From Candidatus Nanoarchaeia archaeon (GTDB lineage Archaea > Nanobdellota > Nanobdellia > Woesearchaeales > SKIA01), in contig JANQNG010000016.1 in assembly GCA_028279685.1 (NCBI GenBank), forward strand, positions 56,999 to 120,998: a stretch of DNA of 64,000 nt, read 5' to 3'. Below the pieces are notes generated by a model. It did no database searches. It had not been told where the DNA came from and saw only the letters and a list, made by a program, of their open reading frames with translations. The position numbers were made by a program, and so were the translations under genes. This document shows, one piece after another, positions 37,358 through 48,825 of this stretch (its first letter is position 1; each line of letters begins with the position of its first letter).

Positions 37358-37846
37358 TTATTTTTTAGAAACAAACTTACTATCCTTATCATAGAATCTC
37401 CATTGCAAATGTGCATCGTTCTTTATACCTATGCGTTCTGTTTTCACAATCTTCGGTTTGTATCCATCATCCAATATCTTGAATCTCTTCCCTAACTCTT
37501 GGCCAGAATCTTTCAATGTAATCTTTAACTCACGACATAATTTCCCAGGACCGTTTCCATGTTCCATTTCAACTGCGCGAATTAGTACGGCGCCTGGTTT
37601 TACATCCGTAGTTATATTCAAGCAATGATACATACCATAAATGAAATACACATAGACATGTCCATACGTGTCATGCATAATTGCACTTCGTTCTGTTCTA
37701 GTGCGCGCGTGACTGGCCTTATCTTGTTTATACGCTTCAGTCTCAACAATACGAACTTTCTTTGAATCAACTTGCAATATCTTCCCAACTAATGCTTTAG
37801 CTACAATTACTGTATCTCGTTTGAAGAAGCTCTCAGGCAATCGCAT
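37358..37846 (-). CDS. DNA-3-methyladenine glycosylase (AAG/MPG family)
   Basis: AKALVGKIL...RIVETEAYKQDKASHARTRTERSAIMHDTYGHVYVYFIYGMYHCLNITTD...GNGPGKLCREL. Confidence 0.95.
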   Translation of the reverse strand: MRLPESFFKRDTVIVAKALVGKILQVDSKKVRIVETEAYKQDKASHARTRTERSAIMHDTYGHVYVYFIYGMYHCLNITTDVKPGAVLIRAVEMEHGNGPGKLCRELKITLKDSGQELGKRFKILDDGYKPKIVKTERIGIKNDAHLQWRFYDKDSKFVSKK

Positions 37847-37921
37847 ATAAGCTACAAAAAGCCGTTATTTTTATAGATATCGAGCAAAATCATTAAAAAG
37901 CAGCACAACATTCTCATTCCT

Positions 37922-39115
37922 ATGTTCATAGCGATGGTAGGAAAGCCCTCTGCGGGGAAAAGTACATTCTTCAAGGCAGCGACATTAGCAGAGGTAGATA
38001 TAGCCAATTATCCATTCACTACGATCAAACCTAACACAGGAGTTGGATTTGTAAAAATAAAGGATGCTGCTAAAGAATTCAACAAAACAGCTAATCCGAG
38101 AGAAGGATTCATATTAGGAGACTATAGATTTGTGCCTTGTGATCTTATTGATGTAGCTGGCTTAGTGCCTGGTGCGCATGAAGGATTAGGCATGGGCAAC
38201 CAATTCCTTGATGATCTAAGACAAGCAGATGCATTAGTACATGTCGTTGATATTTCAGGATCAACCAATGAAAAAGGAGAACCTGTTGATGCAGGAAGCC
38301 ATGATCCTGCAAAAGATATTAAGTTTCTGGAAGATGAATTAGATCTTTGGTATCTGGGCATTCTCAAGAAAGGATGGGAGAAGTTCGCAAGAACCGTGGT
38401 GCAGACAAAAGGAAGTATTGCAGCAGCATTAGGAAAACAATTATCAGCATTCAAAGTTGGTGAAGATATGGCAAAAGAGGTTATAAAACAATTGAAACTT
38501 GATCCTGAGAAACCTAATGACTGGAGTGAAGATCAATTATTGGAACTAGCACGCGAATTTCGACGGAGAACAAAGCCCATCGTCATTGCTGCAAATAAAA
38601 TCGATATGGGTTCAGGTAAAGAGAATTATGAACGCCTCAAGAAAGAACATGCAGCATTAATCATAGTTCCCTGCAGCGCAGTTAGTGAATTAGCTTTGAA
38701 GGAAGCTGCAAAAGCAGGAAATATCGATTACATTCCTGGCGAGAAAGATTTCACTATCAAAGGAGAGCTGAATGATAAGCAAAAACAAGGATTGGAATAT
38801 ATCAAAGAAAACGTCTTGAAAACATTTGGTAGTACTGGCGTACAAGACGTATTAAACGCGGCCGTATTCGATTTACTCAAATACAAAGCAATACATCCTG
38901 GTGGTGTTTCTAAACTCGAAGACAGTCAAGGAAATGTATTACCTGATTGTTTTTTGCTTCCTGAAAAAGCAACAGCATTAGATTTCGCATTCAAACTCCA
39001 CACTGACTTTGGGAAAAACTTCATCAAAGCAATCGACGTTAAAACAAAGCTTCCAATAGGAAAAGATCATATTCTAAAGCATTTAGATGTTATTGAGATA
39101 AAAAGTAATGCATAA
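37922..39115 (+). CDS. Obg/YchF-type GTP-binding protein
   Basis: [40 protein letters not shown]...[35 protein letters not shown]-terminal TGS-like end. Confidence 0.92.
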   Translation: MFIAMVGKPSAGKSTFFKAATLAEVDIANYPFTTIKPNTGVGFVKIKDAAKEFNKTANPREGFILGDYRFVPCDLIDVAGLVPGAHEGLGMGNQFLDDLRQADALVHVVDISGSTNEKGEPVDAGSHDPAKDIKFLEDELDLWYLGILKKGWEKFARTVVQTKGSIAAALGKQLSAFKVGEDMAKEVIKQLKLDPEKPNDWSEDQLLELAREFRRRTKPIVIAANKIDMGSGKENYERLKKEHAALIIVPCSAVSELALKEAAKAGNIDYIPGEKDFTIKGELNDKQKQGLEYIKENVLKTFGSTGVQDVLNAAVFDLLKYKAIHPGGVSKLEDSQGNVLPDCFLLPEKATALDFAFKLHTDFGKNFIKAIDVKTKLPIGKDHILKHLDVIEIKSNA

Positions 39116-39640
39116 TTACTTCTTCTTAGCTAATCCATACTTCGTGAGAACTTCTTTATAGCGTTCGAATTCAGCTGACTTCTTGATCTTGCGTAGTTTC
39201 TCAGCAGGCAATTGCTTGATCCATTCAAAAGAAATTTTCAAAACATCTTTAACATCTTCATCAATAACTTCTTGCTCAATCTCAACCTCTTCAACATCTG
39301 CGTCATCTACTTCATACGTGTAATCTTCAAACTCCTCTTTAGGAGGCATGATAACATTAATAATTCTTCTTAATATTGATTCTTTCTTGCGCTCGATTTC
39401 GAGTTCTTCATGATCAAGCTCTTCAAGCTCAGCATAATCATCTGCAATTTCTTGTTTCTTTGGTTTTTCTTTCATAGAACGCTCTATCTCTTCTTTAGAA
39501 ATGTCATCATAGGTCTCTATCTTTTTCTTTTTGATTTTGAAGCTTACTCCAGGGATGATGCTTCTACGCACCCCTCTTTTCTTAGAGATATAGTCTCCGA
39601 GGTCTTTGTTGATATCGTTCTGCTTGCCTATATTGACCAC
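39116..39640 (-). CDS. hypothetical charged protein
   Basis: 174-aa Glu/Lys-rich ORF. Confidence 0.6.
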   Translation of the reverse strand: MVNIGKQNDINKDLGDYISKKRGVRRSIIPGVSFKIKKKKIETYDDISKEEIERSMKEKPKKQEIADDYAELEELDHEELEIERKKESILRRIINVIMPPKEEFEDYTYEVDDADVEEVEIEQEVIDEDVKDVLKISFEWIKQLPAEKLRKIKKSAEFERYKEVLTKYGLAKKK

Positions 39641-39721
39641 CTGAGAAAAATAGCAGCAGAGAACTTTATAAACTTTTCGGGGATGACGAAAAAGTCATGT
39701 GCAAATAGAGCAATCTCTTTA

Positions 39722-39822
39722 AAGGTGATGCCGCCCAGCGGAGTACTCCTTTAGTAGATCAATTTGCTCTAATTGCTTTGCTTTTCAGATTGTGTATGTG
39801 ACACGTAGCGCAGCATCACCTT
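39722..39822. repeat. palindromic-arm element E2
   Basis: Arms AAGGTGATGC/GCATCACCTT; core CCAGCGGAGTACTC...GTGACACGTAGC. Confidence 0.7.
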
Positions 39823-39828
39823 ATTGTT

Positions 39829-39936
39829 GATTGACAACACCACGCTCCGTTTCCTTGTTAAATCAGATATTCGATAACGATGTTCACGCATAATAGCAGA
39901 GAAATCAGAATACTCCGCTAGGTGGTGTTGTCAATC
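39829..39936. repeat. palindromic-arm element E3 (inverted relative to E2)
   Basis: 15-bp perfect arms GATTGACAACACCAC/GTGGTGTTGTCAATC; reverse-strand core CTAGCGGAGTATTC...GGAAACGGAGC. Confidence 0.75.
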
Positions 39937-39988
39937 GCAAAATTTGTTAACCATAAACCATATAAAACCAATTCCAATCCTCTTCATC

Positions 39989-42280
39989 ATGGGAGAAGAT
40001 GTAAAATTAAAGGTTGCAGGAGCAATCCAGGATGATGTCAATAAAGGTATTGTGAGAATTGATTCTACCTATATGCACAAAATAGGTATTCGTGCTGGAG
40101 ATATTATTGAAATCGAAGGATCTCGAAAAACTGTTGGCATTGTAGACCGAGCATATCCTGGCGATATAGGATTGAATATCATCCGCATGGATGGTTTAAT
40201 TCGTAGAAATTCAAAATCAAGCATAGGCGAATACGTTGCCATTCGCAAAGCAGAGGTCAAAGAAGCCAAAAAAGTGGAAATCGCACCCGCAAGAAAAGGT
40301 ATTATGATTAGGGCAAATCCTATCATCTTCAAGCAAGGCTTACTGGGAAGAGCAGTTATCAAAGGAGATGTGCTCTCTTTAGGAGGAACCCGAAGAAGAA
40401 GAACAGCTATGAGTGCCAATCCTTTCTTCAACGACATGGATTTATTCAGCGCATTAAATGAAACAATCAATTTCGGATTAGGAGATTTGAAATTTATTGT
40501 TGTAAAAGCAGATCCCAAAAGTGTTCCTGTAATCATTACAGAAAACACAGAGATCAATTTCAATCCGGAGGCTGTTGACTTTGTCGAAGAAGAGAAACTT
40601 CCTGAATTCACCTATGAAGACATTGGTGGATTGGGTGAAGAGATGCAGAAGATTAGAGAAATGGTCGAACTCCCTCTGAAACATCCTGAGATTTTCGAAC
40701 AATTAGGTATTGATCCTCCAAAAGGAGTCTTGTTACATGGACCTCCCGGAACAGGAAAAACACTATTAGCAAAAGCAGTAGCAAACGAAACACAATCAAA
40801 TTTCATTCTCATTAACGGACCTGAGATCATGTCTAAATACTATGGTCAATCCGAACAAAACTTAAGAAAGAAGTTTGAAGAAGCAGAGAAGAATTCTCCA
40901 TCCATTATATTTATCGACGAAATTGATGCTATTGCATCAAAAAGGGAAGAATCAAGGGGAGAGGTAGAACGAAGAGTAGTTGCACAACTGCTTGCTATTA
41001 TGGACGGCCTTAAGTCAAGAGGTAAGGTCGTCGTGATAGCAGCAACAAATATCCCTAATCAGCTTGATCCTGCATTGAGACGACCAGGAAGATTTGACCG
41101 TGAAATTGAGATCGGTGTTCCTGATGAAAAAGGAAGACTCAATATTATGAAAATTCATACGAGAAACATGCCTATGACGAAAGATGTCGATCTAAAGAAA
41201 ATTGCAGAGATCACCCATGGCTTTGTCGGAGCAGATTTATCATCACTAGCTAAAGAGGCTGCCATGATCGTACTAAGACGTGTTCTACCCGATTTGAATC
41301 TGGATGAGGAAGAACCAGAAGCATTGCCGCAAGAGGTACTTGAAAAACTGCAAATCACACAAACAGATTTCATTGATGCATTGAAGGTTGTCAAACCATC
41401 AGCATTAAGAGAGGTTCTTATTGAAATTCCTAATATTAATTGGACAGATATTGGTGGTCTGGAAGGTGTGAAACAAGAACTGATAGAAACTGTTGAGTGG
41501 CCTTTGAAAAACAAGCAAGCATTCAAAGCATTGGGAGTTAAACCCCCTAAAGGCGTATTGCTCTATGGTCCTCCTGGAACAGGAAAAACATTGTTAGCTA
41601 AAGCAGTCGCGAATGAAACAAAAGCAAATTTCATATCTGTAAAAGGGCCTGAGCTATTGAGTAAGTGGGTTGGCGAATCTGAAAAAGCTGTTCGTAAGAT
41701 TTTTGAAAAAGCCAGACAGACTGCTCCTACAATTATCTTCTTTGATGAGTTTGATTCATTGGCTCCTGTTAGAGGCTTGAGCAATGATAGTCATGCAACA
41801 GAGAGAGTAGTTAATCAATTATTAACTGAAATTGACGGATTGCAATCATTAAATGATATTGTTATTATTGGCGCAACAAATAGACCAGATATTATTGACC
41901 CTGCATTATTGAGACCTGGACGGTTTGATAGAATTATTTTAACTCCTGCTCCTGATGGAAAATCGAGAAAGAAAATCTTTGAGATACATACAAAGACTAT
42001 GCCTTTAGCGAAAGATGTTTCTTTTGATGAATTAGTAAAAATCACAAGCGGTTATGCTGGTGCAGATATAGAAGCTGTCTGTAAAGAAGCAGCTATTTTT
42101 GCATTGAGAGAAGATATTAAAGCGAAAGAAGTAAAGCTCAAGTACTTCGAGGAAGCTCTGAAAAAAGTAAGGCCTTCTGTTACTCCTGATGTTGAGAAGA
42201 ACTACGAAGAACTCCAAGATAAGTTCAGAAGCGCCCAAGGACGTCAGATGGAAAATGGCAAACCAAGTTATTATGGTTGA
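39989..42280 (+). CDS. cdc48: CDC48/VCP-family AAA ATPase
   Basis: Two AAA modules ([18 protein letters not shown] twice) with the CDC48 N domain; start [12 protein letters not shown]. Confidence 0.97.
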   Translation: MGEDVKLKVAGAIQDDVNKGIVRIDSTYMHKIGIRAGDIIEIEGSRKTVGIVDRAYPGDIGLNIIRMDGLIRRNSKSSIGEYVAIRKAEVKEAKKVEIAPARKGIMIRANPIIFKQGLLGRAVIKGDVLSLGGTRRRRTAMSANPFFNDMDLFSALNETINFGLGDLKFIVVKADPKSVPVIITENTEINFNPEAVDFVEEEKLPEFTYEDIGGLGEEMQKIREMVELPLKHPEIFEQLGIDPPKGVLLHGPPGTGKTLLAKAVANETQSNFILINGPEIMSKYYGQSEQNLRKKFEEAEKNSPSIIFIDEIDAIASKREESRGEVERRVVAQLLAIMDGLKSRGKVVVIAATNIPNQLDPALRRPGRFDREIEIGVPDEKGRLNIMKIHTRNMPMTKDVDLKKIAEITHGFVGADLSSLAKEAAMIVLRRVLPDLNLDEEEPEALPQEVLEKLQITQTDFIDALKVVKPSALREVLIEIPNINWTDIGGLEGVKQELIETVEWPLKNKQAFKALGVKPPKGVLLYGPPGTGKTLLAKAVANETKANFISVKGPELLSKWVGESEKAVRKIFEKARQTAPTIIFFDEFDSLAPVRGLSNDSHATERVVNQLLTEIDGLQSLNDIVIIGATNRPDIIDPALLRPGRFDRIILTPAPDGKSRKKIFEIHTKTMPLAKDVSFDELVKITSGYAGADIEAVCKEAAIFALREDIKAKEVKLKYFEEALKKVRPSVTPDVEKNYEELQDKFRSAQGRQMENGKPSYYG

Positions 42281-42732
42281 TTACTTTCTACAGGAACATA
42301 CTCAGGTAAGCTTTCTTTCCAGTCAAAGTAATCACTATCAATAGTTCTTTCTAAATTATAGAGACTATCTAAGATAGGTTCTATTTCTTTATACGCTAAT
42401 GCAATATCTTCGAAGGCAGATATCACTCTTTTATCTATAGGAGTGATAAACTGACGTGCCGTTGGATGATGTGCTAGTTTTGGATTGTATAATTGAATAG
42501 GTTTTGCTTCTCTATGCCTTCTTTGCCAATACACATATTTAACCCCATATTCTCCTGAGATAATATGAGCACCTACAAAGCAGTTGTAATCTTCTTTTTT
42601 CTCAGGAACAAACTCAACTGTTTCATATTCAGGTTCTTCATAGGTAATAATCATAGCAACTAATGTCGCAAAAAGCAATGGTAGTGAAGCTTTGAGAGCA
42701 ATATCTTTTATCCGTTCTATTTTTTCATTCAT
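42271..42732 (-). CDS. hypothetical membrane-anchored protein
   Basis: N-terminal hydrophobic segment. Confidence 0.6.
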   Translation of the reverse strand: MNEKIERIKDIALKASLPLLFATLVAMIITYEEPEYETVEFVPEKKEDYNCFVGAHIISGEYGVKYVYWQRRHREAKPIQLYNPKLAHHPTARQFITPIDKRVISAFEDIALAYKEIEPILDSLYNLERTIDSDYFDWKESLPEYVPVESNQP

Positions 42733-42851
42733 TATTCTAACCTCTTTGTTTCTATAACCTTAGAAAAGCATATGACCTATATTAATATTATTTACCCCTT
42801 TTGGAGGTATAAATTAGAAAAATATTTAAGGACCAATGCATTCTCTAATAT

Positions 42852-43589
42852 ATGGAGATATTCAAGGAATTAGGGTTTACAGAGCGTGAAATCAAGGTTT
42901 ACGTGGCTTTACTAGAGCTAGGATCCACCACTGTAGGTCCTATTGCTTACAAAACCAAGCTCCAGCATGCTAAAGTCTATGACACATTGAACAAACTCAT
43001 AGACAAAGGATTAGCCAATTTTATCGTGGTATCAAAGACAAAACATTTCGAAGCAGCAGATCCTAAATCAATATTGAATTTAATTGAAGATAGAAAACGC
43101 AGATTCAAAGAAGTGCTTGAAGATCTAAAGATGAAGCAAAAATATTCCAATTCAAAGCAAATAGCCATAGTTCATGAAGGATTCAAAGCTTTCAAAGCTT
43201 TGTTTAATAGAATCGCAGATGAATTATCAAAAGGGAATTCTTATTGGGCATTTGCATTCAAAGAAGAATATTATACTCCAGCAGCAGCATTGTTTCTGCA
43301 AACATTTCATAAAAAACTCGAGGATAAAAACATTGATGATAGATTGTTGGGTAATATTGTTGTAAAGAAAAAAATAAATGAAACATTTTATCTAAATAAA
43401 AACATAAAAATAAAATTTACAAATAATGAAACTCCTCTAGGAGTCATTATTATCAAAGGCAAAGTGATAAATTTAATTTGGGGCGACAGACCGACAGCAA
43501 TAGAAATTACATCAGATCAAATATGTGAACAATACAGAAAATTCTTTCTGGAACTCTGGAAAAAAGCCAAATCTTCGTATTATGGTTGA
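42852..43589 (+). CDS. TrmB-family transcriptional regulator
   Basis: LGFTEREIKVYVALLELGSTTVGPIAYKTKLQHAKVYDTLNKLIDKGLANF. Confidence 0.92.
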   Translation: MEIFKELGFTEREIKVYVALLELGSTTVGPIAYKTKLQHAKVYDTLNKLIDKGLANFIVVSKTKHFEAADPKSILNLIEDRKRRFKEVLEDLKMKQKYSNSKQIAIVHEGFKAFKALFNRIADELSKGNSYWAFAFKEEYYTPAAALFLQTFHKKLEDKNIDDRLLGNIVVKKKINETFYLNKNIKIKFTNNETPLGVIIIKGKVINLIWGDRPTAIEITSDQICEQYRKFFLELWKKAKSSYYG

Positions 43590-44018
43590 TTATATTTTTA
43601 ATTTAATTTTTTCGCCATATATTTTTTGAAATCTTTCCATTTTATCTATATCTTGACGGTAAGGTGTTCCGTACATCAACACTTTCTTTTTTGGATTAAA
43701 ATAGAATCGGCAACTGTTACTGCCATCGAAGAAACCCCAGACAATACTTTTATCTTGAGGATTTTCAAATCCATCAAAAATATGCTTACAAAAATGAGAC
43801 ATTAATTGCTCAGGGCTCATTCTACCATAATCAAATTCAAGCGCCGCTTTACATCTATTCGCACTAAAATAAGAGCTTAAATGGTTGTTTTTATTCGGAT
43901 CTACATCCGGAAAGAAAGACATAATCAAATCACGCATACCTTCAATAAAAAGTTTAGGATCTTTCTGCTTTATTCCAATTGATATTTTATCAATGATTTC
44001 ATCTTCGGACAAAAACAT
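43590..44018 (-). CDS. hypothetical protein
   Basis: 142-aa ORF. Confidence 0.6.
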   Translation of the reverse strand: MFLSEDEIIDKISIGIKQKDPKLFIEGMRDLIMSFFPDVDPNKNNHLSSYFSANRCKAALEFDYGRMSPEQLMSHFCKHIFDGFENPQDKSIVWGFFDGSNSCRFYFNPKKKVLMYGTPYRQDIDKMERFQKIYGEKIKLKI

Positions 44019-44166
44019 AACTCATTCTTTGTTTGAGGCTATAAAAATGTTCCGAATACAATTTACTTGAAAATGATATCACGATTTAATCCAGAACATC
44101 TTCAAAGCAAGCAAAATAACCATACAAAAAACATAAAAAGCCCTGCAATTCTAACATTTAAGAGGT

Positions 44167-44451
44167 GTGTATGTGGTCGATCATGTTGTTACAACAAAAG
44201 CTCGTAATCTGAAAGAGAAGAATATCCATTATCAGTTTAGGGGCGAACACGCCACAGAAATAGTCCAGCAGCTAAAGCATTTTATGATTATGCTGGATGA
44301 ATGGAAACGAGATATAGAAAATCTATTTACAGAGATAGGAATGCGTATGCCTGATAGAAGCCAACGATATGAAGAAGAAGAAAATGACGAGGGTTACCAA
44401 GACAAGAATTATCGTCATGATGTTGATCATTATTTTGACTCTGAAATCTAA
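44167..44451 (+). CDS. hypothetical protein
   Basis: 94-aa acidic ORF. Confidence 0.5.
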   Translation: MYVVDHVVTTKARNLKEKNIHYQFRGEHATEIVQQLKHFMIMLDEWKRDIENLFTEIGMRMPDRSQRYEEEENDEGYQDKNYRHDVDHYFDSEI

Positions 44452-44610
44452 AATATGTTCATCTTTTTGTATGCTCAAATTGAAGAAAAAAAAAGAAGTT
44501 TCGAGAGCTACGCTGGGTGAGAGGCGTTACTATTACTCTCTTTCTGCGGCTGAGACGCAGCTCCCAAAACCCCTCCACTTTCAGCTAGTGCTGAACATGA
44601 GATTTGTCCC

Positions 44611-44823
44611 TTAAAATATTGAGACATTTTTTGTCTTGTACGCTGCGATAACGCCTGCTGCGAAGAGGGATATTCCCCCTATCGCAAAGAGGGACGCGGT
44701 GGTCAATAATGTTGAAGCACCTAACGTCATCTTCGACACAACAAGCAGGCCGTTAGCCACGAGCAGCAATAGGAAGACTTCCTTATAGTGCTCGATCACT
44801 CCATCTACTTTCTTTGAAAACAT
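44611..44823 (-). CDS. small membrane protein
   Basis: Two hydrophobic segments. Confidence 0.55.
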   Translation of the reverse strand: MFSKKVDGVIEHYKEVFLLLLVANGLLVVSKMTLGASTLLTTASLFAIGGISLFAAGVIAAYKTKNVSIF

Positions 44824-44943
44824 TTTTTTTTACACCTTCAGGATATTTTTTGATCCATTCCTTTATATACTTTTCTATTTTTTCGGGATAACCGAAAAAA
44901 CGAATAACAGAAGGTTTAAAAAGGCCCTATCCCTTATAAACTC

Positions 44944-45576
44944 ATGGCTCGTAGTTATAACCCCTTACATCCTAATAAAAAGAATAACATACTCGTAGCC
45001 TCTTTCAAGGTCGAATACGAGAACGTCTTCCATTTCAAGAATCTCTACAAAAAGTTAGTTGAATTCCTCTCTCTTTCTGAAGGGTTTGAAGATATCGAAG
45101 CAGGAGGAGGCTCAAAAGACAAATGGGAATACTTCTACAAAGAAGCTGAAACAGCACCAGGATTCACCGATCATTTCATGTGGTGGCGATGTGAACAGAA
45201 AAAAAACGAATATTTCAAATACGTCATCAGAACTAATTTTCGTTCGATACGCATGGGTAAAACCGAAGTAATGCACCAAGGAAAAAAATATAAAACCTAT
45301 TCAGGGGATGTCATCATTTTTATCGATGCTTATCTTGTGCTAGATTACAAACAACATTTCAGCTCAAGCGGTTTCATGAAGTTTTTTGATACCGCATTCA
45401 AAAATAGAATCTACAAAGGAAAAATTGACGAATTCAAAGAAGATCTATATCGAATGGCTTATCGTTATCAGAATGAAATCAAGCAATATCTTGAATTGAA
45501 TGTCCCCTATGATCTGCCTCCTTCCACAAATTATCCGAAAAAAGGAATTGGAGACGGTTATCACGCAGCACAGTAA
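44944..45576 (+). CDS. hypothetical protein
   Basis: 210-aa ORF; typical archaeal spacing. Confidence 0.65.
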   Translation: MARSYNPLHPNKKNNILVASFKVEYENVFHFKNLYKKLVEFLSLSEGFEDIEAGGGSKDKWEYFYKEAETAPGFTDHFMWWRCEQKKNEYFKYVIRTNFRSIRMGKTEVMHQGKKYKTYSGDVIIFIDAYLVLDYKQHFSSSGFMKFFDTAFKNRIYKGKIDEFKEDLYRMAYRYQNEIKQYLELNVPYDLPPSTNYPKKGIGDGYHAAQ

Positions 45577-46220
45577 GCAATAAATGCTTTAATAGCTTTC
45601 TTAGAAAACACTCCTGCGACCATACTGATTGCTGTCTTTGGAGGGAAAAATCCCATTTCACTAACTTCTTCATTGGGCACAGTACTTTTTCCTCCTGTTA
45701 TCGTACACAAGTAATTTACATTAATCATAAAATAGCCTGATCCTTCTTTGAAGGTATTTTTATGAACGCAAAGAATTTGTTCTGCTTGTGCTATGTATCC
45801 TGTTTCTTCAAATATTTCTCGTTCAATAGCCTTTTTAGGATGCTCATCCCAATCAATAAATCCTCCGGGAATACTCCACTTTCCTTCGAGAAGACCTCTC
45901 TTGTTCTTCACGAGAAGAACATGTCCTGCTTTATTCACTACAATTGCATTCGATACAGGCCTGCAATAGGAATAATTGATTGCTTGTCTGACAAAGAGAG
46001 AACACTTTTCTGAACTAGCAGCTTCATCTTTGCACATCCAGGTATTAGGAAACTTATCCAAAACAGGCCTGCAAAACTGTATCTCTTTATTTTGCACTTG
46101 AATAAAGTCTCCTAGCATCTTAAATTCAAATGGAATCTCTTTTTTTGATGAGGGAAACTCCAATATTCCTTCCTGCTCAACGAGAAACACTCTTCCTTCA
46201 TATTCAATATAGTAATACAT
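45561..46220 (-). CDS. NUDIX hydrolase
   Basis: GGFIDWDEHPKKAIEREIFEETGYIAQ Nudix box; SYCRPVSNAIVVNKAGHVLLVKN. Confidence 0.9.
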   Translation of the reverse strand: MYYYIEYEGRVFLVEQEGILEFPSSKKEIPFEFKMLGDFIQVQNKEIQFCRPVLDKFPNTWMCKDEAASSEKCSLFVRQAINYSYCRPVSNAIVVNKAGHVLLVKNKRGLLEGKWSIPGGFIDWDEHPKKAIEREIFEETGYIAQAEQILCVHKNTFKEGSGYFMINVNYLCTITGGKSTVPNEEVSEMGFFPPKTAISMVAGVFSKKAIKAFIAYCAA

Positions 46221-46417
46221 ACATTAGCTAGTCAACTCCAATTTATTAAATTATAGTATTGGAGATTAATAATTATACAGAAAAATAATCCAATACTGTA
46301 ATTCAAAGGACGTATGAGCTGTCTGAAAAAACTGATTTGTCTATTTATTTGCGTCCTTTGTTATTACTGATAAACTTTATAAAAATAGATTACTGGATTC
46401 TTTGAAAGAGGTGTTAT

Positions 46418-48115
46418 ATGACAGCAATGCTCACTGAAGGGATTTTCTTTCAAATAGGGATTATTATCATTCTGGCTACATTAGGAGGTTATATTGCTAG
46501 ACTGCTCAAACAGCCTTTGATCCCTTCCTATATTGTCATGGGCATTATCATAGGCCCTGTGCTTCATATGATCACCGACGCTTCTGTTATACAAACCTTG
46601 GCAGAGATAGGCATTTCTTTCCTTCTTTTCACTGTTGGGCTAGAATTAGACATTAACAAATTGAAAGACGTCGGCTCAGTAGCAAGCATAGGAGGGCTTG
46701 CCTCAATGGTGCTCTCTTTTGCTTTAGGTTATCTCATAGCCATATTTCTAGGATTTTCTGTTATGGTTGCTTTATACATAGGTATTATTATGATGTTTTC
46801 TTCAACTATGGTAGTTATTAAAATATTATCAGACAAAAATGAACTTGATACGCTTCACGGTAAAATAAGCATAGGAATGTTACTTATGCAAGACGTTGTA
46901 GCTATCCTTGTTATCACCATTCTCGCATCAGTGAATGATTTTGCGCCAAGTATCCTTGCCTTTACCCTGGCGCAAGGCATAGGTTTCATGATACTTGCTT
47001 ATTTCCTTGCGAGATATGTTTTCCCTGAAATATTCAAGTTTGCAGCAAAAAACCAAGAATTATTATTTTTGCTCGGTATAGCAGTATGTTTTGCATTTGC
47101 GATACTTGCAAATTTAATAGGTTTTTCTATTGCTATCGGATCATTCATTGCAGGAGTAGCACTTGGAAGCCTTCCTTATAATGTTGAGATTTCCTCGAAA
47201 ACAAAAACACTGAAGGACTTCTTTGGCGTTCTGTTTTTTGCAGCAATAGGACTCGAGCTAGGATTGACAGATCTCCACGCACTGATTCTTCCTGCAATTA
47301 TTTTCCTCCTCTTCGTTCTCCTTATCAAACCATTCCTTAACTACATCATCTGTATCATATTTGGTTACACGAAAAGAACATCTTATATTACGGCAATAAG
47401 TCTGGCACAAGTAAGCGAATTTTCACTTATTATTGTTGCTCAAGGACTTCTTTTAAGCCACGTCGACAATAAGGTCTTTTCATTTACAGTATTGCTTGCA
47501 CTCATCACTATAGCATCGACCTCCTACGTTTTGAAATATGAAAATTTTCTTTATCGAAAGTTGCACAAATTCCTTGGTGCTTTTGACCATCTCAGCATTG
47601 CAACACAGGAGCTGCACTTCCTCGAGGAGAAAAAAGCACATCACCATATTTTAATAGGTTATAACAGAATGGGTTACAGCATATTGAAATCATTAGATAA
47701 ACTGAAAAAAGATTTCGTGATCATTGACTACAATCCTAACATCATAAAGAAGCTCATAGAACAAAAGATCCCTTGTATTTATGGAGATATCGGTGATCTT
47801 GAGCTGCTTGATCATCTTAAATTAAAAGAAGCAAAAGCCATTATTTCAACAACACCAGAAGTACAATCAAATAAGCTCCTCATTAAGAAAATCAAAGAAA
47901 AGCATGGTCATGCAGTTATTATCGTTACTGCAATGCAAGTCGAGGAAGCGTTAGAACTTTACGATGAAGGCGCAGATTACGTTATTGTGCCTCATCTTTT
48001 AGGAGGTCAGCACGCCTCTATTATTCTTGAAGATGTTGCAGAAGATTTCGGAAAACTCTTAAAGCATAAGGAAACCCACATCAAAGAGCTGCATAGCAGA
48101 CACCATTATCACTAA
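46418..48115 (+). CDS. Kef-type K+/H+ antiporter with TrkA-N domain
   Basis: LGGYIARLLKQPLIPSYIVMGIIIGP...HHHILIGYNRMGYSILKSL...IPCIYGDIGDLELLDHL. Confidence 0.93.
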   Translation: MTAMLTEGIFFQIGIIIILATLGGYIARLLKQPLIPSYIVMGIIIGPVLHMITDASVIQTLAEIGISFLLFTVGLELDINKLKDVGSVASIGGLASMVLSFALGYLIAIFLGFSVMVALYIGIIMMFSSTMVVIKILSDKNELDTLHGKISIGMLLMQDVVAILVITILASVNDFAPSILAFTLAQGIGFMILAYFLARYVFPEIFKFAAKNQELLFLLGIAVCFAFAILANLIGFSIAIGSFIAGVALGSLPYNVEISSKTKTLKDFFGVLFFAAIGLELGLTDLHALILPAIIFLLFVLLIKPFLNYIICIIFGYTKRTSYITAISLAQVSEFSLIIVAQGLLLSHVDNKVFSFTVLLALITIASTSYVLKYENFLYRKLHKFLGAFDHLSIATQELHFLEEKKAHHHILIGYNRMGYSILKSLDKLKKDFVIIDYNPNIIKKLIEQKIPCIYGDIGDLELLDHLKLKEAKAIISTTPEVQSNKLLIKKIKEKHGHAVIIVTAMQVEEALELYDEGADYVIVPHLLGGQHASIILEDVAEDFGKLLKHKETHIKELHSRHHYH

Positions 48116-48116
48116 A

Positions 48117-48359
48117 ATGAAAGTTGACGAATCTGTACTAAGAAGCCCTCCTACTATAACTATAGGCAAAGAAGGCATCACAGAAAAAATAGTTAGAGAA
48201 ATCAAGATCCAAATCAAAAAGAAAAAACAACTAAAAGTCAAGTTTCTGAAAAGTGCTTTTGAAACAACTGATAAGAAGACATCATTTGAGCTACTTGCTG
48301 ATTGGAGCGGAACTACCATACTTAAAAAAGTAGGCTTTGTTGTTGTATTAGGAAAATAA
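48117..48359 (+). CDS. small hypothetical protein
   Basis: 80-aa ORF directly after the antiporter. Confidence 0.55.
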   Translation: MKVDESVLRSPPTITIGKEGITEKIVREIKIQIKKKKQLKVKFLKSAFETTDKKTSFELLADWSGTTILKKVGFVVVLGK

Positions 48360-48360
48360 A

Positions 48361-48825
48361 TTAAGTATCTTCATCATAAATTTCTTCATAAGGATTCTTA
48401 TTCTCGTATCTGACAGGATTTTGTATCGCATTTCGAATCTTCCTATAATTTAAGCATAAAAACAGCAGACTTGATGCCGCGCCTGCTTTAAACGGAATTT
48501 GATAAGCCAATTTAGATATTTTCTCATTTTTAATGATCATATAGGATTCTGGAGAATATCTTGAATTATTTCTTTTCATCGAATATTCATAATTAGTGAA
48601 AAAAAGACATCCTATGGAAAATTCAACAAAAATAACACCTGCTATAATTTTATTCAAAGTAGAACTAGGAGTATAAGTTCTAATAAACGAAAATAATTTA
48701 GATGTCGTACCTTGAAGATCATCTTCACGAACTTTAGTTCCTATATCCTCCTTTGCCACTATACCATTACCCATTATTATAGATCTAATTGATTCCGAGA
48801 ATAAAAATTTTTCTATTTTTTGCAA
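48361..48825 (-). CDS. hypothetical protein
   Basis: 154-aa ORF. Confidence 0.55.
   Translation of the reverse strand: MQKIEKFLFSESIRSIIMGNGIVAKEDIGTKVREDDLQGTTSKLFSFIRTYTPSSTLNKIIAGVIFVEFSIGCLFFTNYEYSMKRNNSRYSPESYMIIKNEKISKLAYQIPFKAGAASSLLFLCLNYRKIRNAIQNPVRYENKNPYEEIYDEDT

Noticed and set aside
37226-37495. 89-aa plus-strand ORF
   Set aside because: Covers the tRNA at 37233 and runs antisense into the AAG glycosylase gene.
44490-44570. Possible E-family relic (reverse strand CCAGCGTAGCTCTCGAAA)
   Set aside because: Left core resembles E5 but no right core or matching arm was found; kept out of the family.
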